Program-made: the position numbers and the translations under genes
Shown here: positions 44,938 through 52,101 of the stretch, in pieces
Layout: each line of letters opens with the position of its first letter
Position numbering within the stretch: the stretch's first letter is position 1
Assembly (NCBI GenBank): GCA_013821825.1
Contig: PNJK01000020.1
Span: 1 to 52,101, forward strand
Origin: Rhodobacter sp.
Lineage (GTDB): Bacteria > Pseudomonadota > Alphaproteobacteria > Rhodobacterales > Rhodobacteraceae
Direction: 5' to 3'
DNA: 52,101 nt
The notes under the pieces: generated by a model
Database searches by the model: none
The model's input: the letters and a program-made list of their open reading frames with translations, nothing else
What the model was told of the DNA's origin: nothing

Positions 44938-47529
44938 ATGCCCGACGATACGACGATCCTGTCGCTGCCCCTGATCCTTCCGGCGCAGGCGCAGAAACAT
45001 GTCACCCATAACGAGGCTTTGGTCCAGCTTGACCTGATCGTCCAGCTGGCGGTGATCAACCGGACGCTGACCACGGCTCCGGCGCTGGCTGTGGTCGGCG
45101 ACCGGCACATCGTTGCCGCCGGGGCGACAGGGGTCTGGGCCGGGCAGTCAGGGCGGATCGCGCTTTTGTCCGAGACGGGGTGGCAGTTCACCCAACCCCT
45201 GCCGGGCTGGCGCGCGCATGTGCTGAGCGAGGGCCAGACCGCGGTCTTCGACGGACTGGCCTGGGAGACCCCGGCCGACGGGCCGCTCAGCGTGACGCAG
45301 CTTGGGGTTTCGGCAACGCCGGATGCGACGAACCGGCTTTCGGTGGCCTCTCCGGCGACGCTGCTGAACCATGCGGGGGCGGGCCATCAGCTGAAGCTGA
45401 ACAAGGCGGCGCCGGGGGATACGGCAAGCCTGCTGTTCCAGACCGGATTTTCGGGTCGGGCCGAGATGGGCACGGCGGGGTCGGATGATTTCTCGGTCAA
45501 GGTCAGCGCGGATGGATCAGGCTTTGCCACCGCGCTGACGGCGGCTGCGGCGACGGGCGAGGTGACCTTGCCGCAGCCGGTGCATCTGGGCGGGCAGGCG
45601 GCCGATCCGGCCCTGCCCGCCGACGGGACCCTGTGGCTGAACACCACCACGGGCGAGGTCAAGGTCCGCTCGGCCGGTGCCACCCTGCCGGTGGGCGGCG
45701 GCGGCGGCGGGCTGAGTGATGGCGAAAAGGGCGACATCACGGTTTCGGGCGCGGGAGCGGTCTGGACCATCGACGCGGGCGCGGTGGGGCTGGGCAAGCT
45801 GGCCGACATCGCGACCGACAGCTTTCTGGGCCGCGACACGGCCGGCAGCGGCAGCCCCGAGGTCCTGACCCCGGCGCAGGCGCGCGGCATCCTGAACGTG
45901 GCGGACGGGGCGACCGCGAACGCGAGCGATGCAGCGCTGCGCGACCGGGCGACCCATACCGGCACGCAAACGGCCTCCACGATCAGCAACTTCGGATCGT
46001 CCACCATCGCAGTTGCCCTCACCGGTTTTGCGGTGTCGGCCAGCCGGACGGCGATTGTCGCTGCCGATACGATCCTTGGAGGTTTCGGGAAGGTTCAGAA
46101 ATACCTGAACGACCTCTCCGCGCTGGCGTTTTCCGGCGATGCCGGCGACCTTGCGGGAACCAAGACCTCCGCCTTCATCAGCGACTTTTCCACCGCGGTT
46201 TCCAGCAATGCGGCGGTCGCGGCGAACACCGCCAAGGTCACGAATGCCACCCATACCGGCGATGTGACCGGGGCGACGACGCTGACGCTTGCAACGGTGA
46301 ACGCGAACGTCGGCAGCTTCGGCCTCGCCGGGTCGGTGGCGCAGTTCGTCGTCAATGCCAAGGGCCTGATCACCAGCGCGGTGAACGTTGCGATCAGCAT
46401 CACTGCATCGGCGATCAGTGACAGCACGGCTGCGGGCCGGGATATGCTGACAGCGGCGTCCGCTGCGGCGCAGACGGCGCTTCTGAGCGTGTTCTCGCCA
46501 GGAGCAAAGGGTCTGGTGCCTGACCCCGTGACTTCGAACACCACTGATTTCCTGCGGCGCGACGGGACCTGGGCTACGCCTGCGGGCGGCGGCGGTTCTC
46601 CCGGCGGCGCAACTGGCGAAGTCCAATACAACAACGCCGGAGCCTTTGCCGGGGCGGCGGACGTAGAGATCGAGGGTGGCCAGCTGCGCCTGCCGTTTGT
46701 CGCCGCCCCGGCCGCTCCGGCAGCGGGCGGGCTGAAGCTGGTGGGTTCGAAGGCCGCCGAGATGATGCTGCCCGGCTTCATCGGCCCGAACGGGGGGGCG
46801 CAGATGTTGCAGCCCTTGCTGGGCAGCGGGCAGTTCGGGATCTTCCTGCCAGCAAGCGCCACAACCGTTACCAATATCGGCATGACACCAGCGGCCGTCG
46901 GAACCGCAACGGCGGCGAACTTCGATCCGGCAAACGTCCGGGGGCGACTGCGCCGCATAGAATATCTTGTCACCACTGCGGCAACTACCGCTATCGCCAG
47001 CTGGCGTAACACCTCGGGCAACCTGACCGTCGGCGGTACCGTTGCCGGACGCGGGGGGTTTTATGTCAGCATGTATTTTGGTCCCGCGACCGGCTTGGCG
47101 AATGCCACACGGCGCGGCTTTTGTGGCCTGCATGACACGGGTGCCCCGACCGATGCGGACCCTTCCACACTGACAAGCGTTATCGGAATTGCCTTCGCTG
47201 CTGCCGACACGAACCTGCAATTCATCCACAATGACGCTGCTGGCACAGCGACAAAGATCGACCTTGGCGCGGCCTTTCCGAAGCCCAGCGTCGATCGGGG
47301 GTCAACCTACCGTCTGGAACTGTTCTCGCCCCCCGGAACGACGCAGAGCGTGAGCTACACGGTTACTCTTCTGGAAACCGGCGCGGTAGCCACAGGGACG
47401 GTGACGACGGACCTGCCGTCAACCGCAGCCATCATTACCACCAAGATGTACACAAGCGTGGGCGGAACCAGCTCTGTCACCGGGTTTGCGGTCGGGCCGG
47501 TCATGTGCATGACAGAGGTGTCGAAATGA
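44938..47529 (+). CDS. DUF2793 phage/GTA-like fibre or spike protein
   Basis: 863 residues. The N-terminal ~120 residues match DUF2793 (LPLILPAQAQKHVTHNEAL, then GATGVWAGQSGRIAL and GWRAHVLSEGQTAVF). The middle is a repetitive beta-rich fibre typical of tail fibres (SDAALRDRATHTGTQTAS, then THTGDVTGATTLTLATVN, NTTDFLRRDGTWATPAGGGG). The C-terminal ~200 residues look like a receptor-binding beta domain (TYRLELFSPPG, GTSSVTGFAVGPV). DUF2793 occurs in head-spike or fibre proteins of Rhodobacterales prophages and gene transfer agents. No capsid or terminase genes are near, as expected for a separately encoded GTA spike or for a remnant. Function is inference. Confidence 0.8.
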   Translation: MPDDTTILSLPLILPAQAQKHVTHNEALVQLDLIVQLAVINRTLTTAPALAVVGDRHIVAAGATGVWAGQSGRIALLSETGWQFTQPLPGWRAHVLSEGQTAVFDGLAWETPADGPLSVTQLGVSATPDATNRLSVASPATLLNHAGAGHQLKLNKAAPGDTASLLFQTGFSGRAEMGTAGSDDFSVKVSADGSGFATALTAAAATGEVTLPQPVHLGGQAADPALPADGTLWLNTTTGEVKVRSAGATLPVGGGGGGLSDGEKGDITVSGAGAVWTIDAGAVGLGKLADIATDSFLGRDTAGSGSPEVLTPAQARGILNVADGATANASDAALRDRATHTGTQTASTISNFGSSTIAVALTGFAVSASRTAIVAADTILGGFGKVQKYLNDLSALAFSGDAGDLAGTKTSAFISDFSTAVSSNAAVAANTAKVTNATHTGDVTGATTLTLATVNANVGSFGLAGSVAQFVVNAKGLITSAVNVAISITASAISDSTAAGRDMLTAASAAAQTALLSVFSPGAKGLVPDPVTSNTTDFLRRDGTWATPAGGGGSPGGATGEVQYNNAGAFAGAADVEIEGGQLRLPFVAAPAAPAAGGLKLVGSKAAEMMLPGFIGPNGGAQMLQPLLGSGQFGIFLPASATTVTNIGMTPAAVGTATAANFDPANVRGRLRRIEYLVTTAATTAIASWRNTSGNLTVGGTVAGRGGFYVSMYFGPATGLANATRRGFCGLHDTGAPTDADPSTLTSVIGIAFAAADTNLQFIHNDAAGTATKIDLGAAFPKPSVDRGSTYRLELFSPPGTTQSVSYTVTLLETGAVATGTVTTDLPSTAAIITTKMYTSVGGTSSVTGFAVGPVMCMTEVSK

Positions 47530-47915
47530 CGCTGCAGGTCAAATTCACCGCTGAAGGCATTCCCGGCTGGTTCGGTCCCGAGCCGGTCGAGGGCAGCGAG
47601 CCGCTGGACAGTTCCAGCATCGACGGCGATCTGCCGACCTTCCTCGCCCAGCATCGCCGGGTCGAGGGAAAGTGGCTTCCACGCTTGCAGGCAAAGCCGG
47701 CAGAGCCATCTCCCGAGGAGATCGCCGCCAGGGGAGAGGCGGAATACCTGGCTGCCCTCGAACAGCGCGACGCTGCCCTGCGGGAGGCTCTTGCCAGCGA
47801 AGCAGACCCGGTGTTTTTCAAGTGGCAACGGGATGAAAGCGACAAGGCGGACTGGCTGGCTGCCGTGGCCGCCGTGAGGGCCCGGTTCCCGAAGCCGGTT
47901 CCTCCCTCCGCGTGA
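47526..47915 (+). CDS. Small accessory protein of the fibre gene
   Basis: 129 residues from ATG 47526, which overlaps the fibre gene stop (AATGA). The N-terminus (MTLQVKFTAEGIPGWFG) is followed by a charged helical region (EEIAARGEAEYLAALEQRDAALREALASEADP) and a Trp-containing segment (FFKWQRDESDKADWLAAVAAV). This position and size resemble phage tail-fibre assembly or chaperone proteins; sequence similarity is not obvious to me. The overlap indicates translational coupling with the fibre gene. Confidence 0.7.
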   Translation: MTLQVKFTAEGIPGWFGPEPVEGSEPLDSSSIDGDLPTFLAQHRRVEGKWLPRLQAKPAEPSPEEIAARGEAEYLAALEQRDAALREALASEADPVFFKWQRDESDKADWLAAVAAVRARFPKPVPPSA

Positions 47916-47999
47916 TCCGCCCTGGGCCGCTGGGTGTTTTGTGGCCCGTTCCGGGTACTCCCGGTCCTGCCGCGCCGGTCCCTGGCGCGGTAGCGCCAT

Positions 48000-48028
48000 T
48001 TGACAGCCTTGATCGGCCTGCATAGACA
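48000..48028 (+). promoter_or_regulatory. Candidate sigma-70 promoter of ugd
   Basis: -35 TTGACA (48000-48005, consensus), 17-base spacer, -10 TAGACA (48023-48028, three of six consensus bases). It lies 31 bases before the ugd start, after a hairpin CCGCGCC-GGTCCCT-GGCGCGG. Confidence 0.65.
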
Positions 48029-48058
48029 TGCCCTCGGTGAGACAAGAGGGTATGCCTG

Positions 48059-49363
48059 ATGCGGATTGCGATGATCGGGACGGGATATGTAGGACTTGTC
48101 TCGGGCACCTGCTTTTCGGATTTCGGCCATGACGTGATCTGTGTCGACAAGGACGCCGCCAAGATCGAACGGCTGCGCAAAGGCGAAGTGCCGATCTTCG
48201 AGCCGGGGCTGGAAGCGCTTTTGGCCAAGAACACGGCGGCCGGGCGGCTGTCGTTCACCACCAGCCTGGCCGAAGGAGTGGACGGGGCCGAAGCGGTCTT
48301 CATCGCTGTGGGCACCCCCACCCGGCGCGGTGACGGGCACGCCGACCTGACCTACGTGATGGCCGCCGCGGAGGAAATTGGCCGCGCGCTTACGGGCTAT
48401 GCGGTGGTGGTGACGAAATCGACGGTGCCGGTCGGCACCAACCGCAAGGTGGCCGAAGTGTTGAAGTCCGCCAATCCGGGCGCGAAGTTCGATGTCGCCT
48501 CGAACCCCGAGTTCCTGCGCGAGGGGGCGGCGATCGACGATTTCATGCATCCAGACCGCGTGGTTGTCGGCGTCGAGACCGAAAAGGCCAGGAAGGTCAT
48601 GGCCGAGCTTTATCGCCCGCTTTCCCTGCGCGAATTCCCGATGGTCTACACCGGGCTTGAGAGCGCCGAGATGATCAAGTACGCGGCCAACGCCTTTCTG
48701 GCCACCAAGATCACCTTCATCAATGAAATCGCAGCGCTGTGCGAAAAGGTGGGGGCCGATGTGAAGGCCGTGTCAAAGGGCATGGGCATGGACGGGCGCA
48801 TCGGTGACAAGTTCCTGCATGCGGGTCCGGGCTATGGCGGCAGCTGTTTTCCCAAAGACACCAAGGCCCTTGCGCGGATCGGGCAGGAATTTGCCGCGCC
48901 GATGCAGATCGTCGAGGCGGTCATCAAGGTCAATGACGAGGTCAAGCGCCGGATGATCGACAAGATCGTCGATCTTTGCGACGGCAGCCTGCGCGACAAG
49001 ACGATCGCCGTGCTGGGCGTCACCTTCAAGCCCAATACCGACGACATGCGCGACGCCCCTTCGCTGACCATCATCCCCGCACTGCTTGGCGCGGGCGCGA
49101 AGGTGCGGGTGACCGACCCGCAAGGCCGGCACGAGGGCGAGGCATTGCTGCCCGGCGTGAAATGGGTGGAGAACCCCTATCAGGCGGCCAGCGGTGCCGA
49201 TCTTGTGGTCATGCTGACCGAGTGGAACGAATTCCGCGGCATCGACCTCGCCAAGATGGCACGCAAGATGGCCGTGCCGCGGATGGCCGACCTGCGCAAT
49301 GTCTACGACCCCGACGAGGTGCGCGAGGCGGGTTTCATCCGCTATTCCGGCGTCGGGCGCTGA
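48059..49363 (+). CDS. ugd: UDP-glucose 6-dehydrogenase
   Basis: NAD-dependent enzyme oxidising UDP-glucose to UDP-glucuronate for surface polysaccharides. 434 residues. The nucleotide-binding motif is GTGYVG (7-12), the catalytic Cys is C263 in GYGGSCFPKD, and other family blocks are ASNPEFLREGAAIDDFMHP, MIKYAANAFLATKITFINE and GVTFKPNTDDMRDAPS. AGAGGG precedes the ATG. It has its own promoter candidate, and the RTX gene follows on the same strand after a 223-base gap with no gene. Confidence 0.97.
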   Translation: MRIAMIGTGYVGLVSGTCFSDFGHDVICVDKDAAKIERLRKGEVPIFEPGLEALLAKNTAAGRLSFTTSLAEGVDGAEAVFIAVGTPTRRGDGHADLTYVMAAAEEIGRALTGYAVVVTKSTVPVGTNRKVAEVLKSANPGAKFDVASNPEFLREGAAIDDFMHPDRVVVGVETEKARKVMAELYRPLSLREFPMVYTGLESAEMIKYAANAFLATKITFINEIAALCEKVGADVKAVSKGMGMDGRIGDKFLHAGPGYGGSCFPKDTKALARIGQEFAAPMQIVEAVIKVNDEVKRRMIDKIVDLCDGSLRDKTIAVLGVTFKPNTDDMRDAPSLTIIPALLGAGAKVRVTDPQGRHEGEALLPGVKWVENPYQAASGADLVVMLTEWNEFRGIDLAKMARKMAVPRMADLRNVYDPDEVREAGFIRYSGVGR

Positions 49364-49586
49364 TCGGGGCGCTCCTCTGGCCCCGCTTCGGCAGCATTCC
49401 GGGATGAAGGAACTGCCCCACCGGCATCAGGCATCGCCGGCTTCAACCGATTGACTCGCGGCCTGTCGCGCGGGTTTGCCGAAAATCCCCGACAATCGCC
49501 GCGCTTCTGCCCGAAACGGACCACCCCGCAGGACTGCTGACACGTCAGCCTTGGTCTTGGGTAATCGGGTAGATGTGGGGTTTGGG

Positions 49587-52101
49587 GTGTATACCTTTCA
49601 GGTGATGGAGACGTTCACGGCTGCGCCGTTGAACCTTGTCTCTGGGATCAGCGACATGGAACTTGTGGTGCAGGGGGGCAATGTCCTTCTTTACACCGCG
49701 ACGCGGGCTGGCGGCGGGGTGCTTGCCCTGGACGTCGATGCCGCGATGACGATGGTGGACCAGGAGTTGATCGCGCCCGGCACGACCCTGCCGGCAGAAG
49801 CCATGATCGAGGTTCTGACGGTCGGAGGCACCCCGCATCTGGTGATCACCGGGGCCAGCCAGGGCGGAGTGCAGGCATATGCCTTGCAGGCGAATGGCGC
49901 TTTGGCGGCACCGCTGCAACTTCCGGGGAGCCTTGGGGGCACGCTCGGCGCGCAGGCGGTGGTTCAGGTGGACGGCGCCACCTATTTCTACGCGGCACGG
50001 ATGGGGGAAAGCACGATCCACGCCTATACGGTGGCGGCGGACGGCAGCATGACGCTGGCCGGCTCCCGGGTCATCGACACCGGAAAACTCGGCATCGACC
50101 TGTCGGCCCTGACCCCGGTCACGGTCGGCGGGGAAAGCTATCTGGTCAGTCTCTCCCTGCTAGGCGATGTGGTCCGGGCCTTTCCGATCGGGGCAGGTGG
50201 CGTCCTGGGTCCGCCGCAGATGCTGGGCGCGCCGCAGGGGCTTGGCATCTCTGACCCTTCCGCCGTCAAGGTGGTCGAGACGGGGGGCCTCACCTATCTG
50301 CTGGTCGCCTCGCCCGGGTCGTCCTCGCTCAGCGTGATCGAGATTGCCCCGGGGGGCGCGATGCGGGTGGCCGACCATGTGGTCGACACGCTTGACACCC
50401 GGTTTCAGGGCGTGCAGGCGGTGGCTACGGCGGTGGTCGGCGACCGCGTCTTCGTCATGGCCGGAGGCGGTGACGGAGGCGTCACGCTGATGACGCTGAT
50501 GCCGGATGGCCGGTTGGTGCTGGTCGGCCAGCAATTGCAGACCTCCGGTCTTGCGCTGGACAACATCACCGCGATGACGGCCCGGGTGGTCGACGGCCGG
50601 ATCGAGCTGTTCGTGGCCGGCGAAGGCACCGGCATAACCCGTTTGCAGATCGACCCCGGTCCGCTTGCACCCGTCCGGTCCGGCGGGTCCGAAGCCGCGA
50701 CACTTGTCGGCGGCGCTGCGGGCGACATGATTCTTGGCGGCGACGGTAACGAGCGGATCGAGGGTGGTGCCGGGGCCGATATCCTGGCCGACGGTGCCGG
50801 GACGGATGCGCTTTACGGCGGGGCCGGGGCCGACATCTTCGTTCTTGCCGCCGACGGCGTGCCGGATGTGATCGGCGACTTCCAGCTTGGCATCGACCGG
50901 ATAGACCTGTCCGCCTGGGGCCCGGTGCATTCGCTTGCGGCGCTGACGATCATCGCGACGGCAACCGGCGCGCTGATCACTTTCGGCGACGAGACGCTGG
51001 AGATCCGGTCTGCCAACGGCCTGCCAATCCAGCCTGGCGCCTTCCGCCTGGGAGATTTCGTCGGCCTCTGGCATGCCCCGCCCCCGGCCCCGGACGACAG
51101 CGGCCGCATATCGGGCAGCGACCAGTCCGATCTGCTGACCGGCACGGATGCCGACGAGACATTCGTGATCTCCGCAGGCACCGACACGATCAACGGCGGT
51201 GGCGGCTTTGATCTGTTGGACTTCAGCGGCGCGGCAAGCGGCTTCACGATCAGCCTGCAATCGCCGCATCAGAACACCGGCCCGGCCGCGGGCCAAACCT
51301 ATCTGTCGATCGAAGGGGTCATCGGGTCACGGCTTTCCGATGTGATCACCGGCAACGAAGCGGACAATCTGCTGGATGGCGGGGCCGGCAATGACCGGCT
51401 TTTCGGAGGCGCGGGGAATGACACTTTGCTGGGCGGTGCGGGCAACGATCTGCTTGTCGGCGGTCCCGGCGCCGACCGGATGGATGGCGGCAGCGGGCGT
51501 GACCGGATCAGCTATTACCAGGCCGCCACGGCGGTTCTGGCCGACATGAGCGCCCCGGGCCGCAACACCGGCGAGGCGGCAGGCGATGTCTACCTGGGCC
51601 TTGAAGACCTCGAGGGGTCGCGCTTTGGCGACACCCTGATCGGCGACTCGCAAGGCAATACGATCTGGGGCCTTGACGGCAACGACCGGATCGAGGGCCG
51701 CGACGGCAAAGACACTCTGATCGGCGGCAACGGCGATGACACGCTGATCGGGGGCACAGGGTCCGACCGGCTGGAGGGCGGCGCGGGCTTTGACATCGCC
51801 AGCTATGCCGACAGCGCCGCAGCCATCACGGTCGATCTTCTGACCGCAAGCCAGTCCACCGGGGATGCGGCCGGCGACACCTACATCGCGATTGAAGGGT
51901 TCGAGCTTTCGGCCCAGGCCGACAGCTTTTTCGGCAGCACGCTTGGAGATTTCGCCTGGGGACTTGCAGGCAATGACCGGCTGGAAGGCCGCGCGGGCGA
52001 TGACGGGCTGGACGGCGGCGCGGGCAACGACACGCTGCTTGGCGGCGACGGCAATGACAGCCTGACCGGGGGTGAAGGGCTGGACCGACTGGAAGGGGGG
52101 G
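49587..52101 (+). CDS. RTX calcium-binding protein with N-terminal propeller-like domain (3' truncated)
   Basis: The frame is open without a stop from before 49587 to the window end, giving at least 838 residues. Residues 1-370 show repeated short blocks of the beta-propeller kind ([54 protein letters not shown]). From about 376 on there are RTX nonapeptides: [17 protein letters not shown], then a long run [20 protein letters not shown] near 600-635, and further sets near 695-733 and 797-838. RTX repeats bind calcium after type I secretion. The secretion signal would lie beyond the window. The start is uncertain: GTG 49587, GTG 49575 or ATG 49605. Neighbour ugd hints at a surface-polysaccharide context. 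Confidence 0.9.
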   Translation, partial: MYTFQVMETFTAAPLNLVSGISDMELVVQGGNVLLYTATRAGGGVLALDVDAAMTMVDQELIAPGTTLPAEAMIEVLTVGGTPHLVITGASQGGVQAYALQANGALAAPLQLPGSLGGTLGAQAVVQVDGATYFYAARMGESTIHAYTVAADGSMTLAGSRVIDTGKLGIDLSALTPVTVGGESYLVSLSLLGDVVRAFPIGAGGVLGPPQMLGAPQGLGISDPSAVKVVETGGLTYLLVASPGSSSLSVIEIAPGGAMRVADHVVDTLDTRFQGVQAVATAVVGDRVFVMAGGGDGGVTLMTLMPDGRLVLVGQQLQTSGLALDNITAMTARVVDGRIELFVAGEGTGITRLQIDPGPLAPVRSGGSEAATLVGGAAGDMILGGDGNERIEGGAGADILADGAGTDALYGGAGADIFVLAADGVPDVIGDFQLGIDRIDLSAWGPVHSLAALTIIATATGALITFGDETLEIRSANGLPIQPGAFRLGDFVGLWHAPPPAPDDSGRISGSDQSDLLTGTDADETFVISAGTDTINGGGGFDLLDFSGAASGFTISLQSPHQNTGPAAGQTYLSIEGVIGSRLSDVITGNEADNLLDGGAGNDRLFGGAGNDTLLGGAGNDLLVGGPGADRMDGGSGRDRISYYQAATAVLADMSAPGRNTGEAAGDVYLGLEDLEGSRFGDTLIGDSQGNTIWGLDGNDRIEGRDGKDTLIGGNGDDTLIGGTGSDRLEGGAGFDIASYADSAAAITVDLLTASQSTGDAAGDTYIAIEGFELSAQADSFFGSTLGDFAWGLAGNDRLEGRAGDDGLDGGAGNDTLLGGDGNDSLTGGEGLDRLEGG

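Noticed and set aside
44938-47529. Possible large surface adhesin rather than phage-like protein
   Set aside because: The N-terminus lacks a signal peptide and matches DUF2793, and the repeats look like tail-fibre repeats.

Overview
The window reads as chromosomal DNA of a high-GC alphaproteobacterium of the Rhodobacterales/Rhodobacteraceae type. The evidence is gene order and content: ruvC-ruvA-ruvB next to ybgC-tolQRAB-pal-ybgF-tilS-ftsH, a phosphatidylcholine synthase (Pcs), an fhs / small chorismate mutase / folD cluster, a DUF1127 protein, a PdeM/Lhr-like pair and a DUF2793 fibre-like protein. Third codon positions are strongly G/C. GTG and TTG starts are fairly common. No rRNA, tRNA, CRISPR array or insertion sequence is visible.

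Layout. 1-5.3 kb: 3' end of ileS, an MGMT-like gene, a small membrane protein, an EamA/DMT permease, then leftward DUF484-xerC-pcs. 5.3-7.4 kb: accessory patch with an orphan BrnA-like protein and a comparatively A/T-rich FRG-domain gene. 7.4-15.7 kb: transaldolase, priA, a SnoaL-like protein, an MFS permease, msrA, a Cys/His-containing membrane protein, prmA, a one-TM protein and a DUF1127 protein. 16-28.3 kb: ruvCAB, an unknown gene, and the Tol-Pal envelope cluster through tilS and ftsH. 28.4-33.2 kb: a CorA-type transporter, a MOSC protein, and fhs / chorismate mutase / folD (one-carbon folate metabolism). 33.2-36.4 kb: leftward Lhr-like helicase and PdeM. 36.7-42.4 kb: YmdB-like phosphoesterase, EamA permease, SLC13-type permease with RCK_C domains, a lipoprotein, YebC, a cold-shock protein and a small cytochrome c. 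42.5-44.9 kb: divergent ArgP-like regulator and LysE exporter around a perfect palindrome, a small unreported-looking ORF, and an EamA gene that appears to have lost its middle. 44.9-47.9 kb: phage/GTA-like fibre protein and a small partner. 48-52.1 kb: UDP-glucose dehydrogenase and a large RTX calcium-binding protein cut by the window end.

How genes work together. The Tol-Pal block couples inner-membrane proton-motive-force units (TolQR) through TolA to TolB/Pal in the periplasm and outer membrane. RuvABC resolves Holliday junctions, and PriA and XerC add replication restart and chromosome-dimer resolution. fhs and folD interconvert formyl- and methylene-tetrahydrofolate. Ugd makes UDP-glucuronate for surface polysaccharide, beside a probably secreted RTX protein.

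The most unusual non-gene features are several families of short dispersed elements lying just outside stop or start codons, and two short tandem repeats that both begin exactly on a stop codon. I do not see a clear new multi-gene defence or biosynthetic system. The best leads are the FRG/BrnA-like patch, the small ORF between argP and lysE, the Cys/His membrane protein, and the hairpin that covers the ribosome-binding site of the chorismate mutase.
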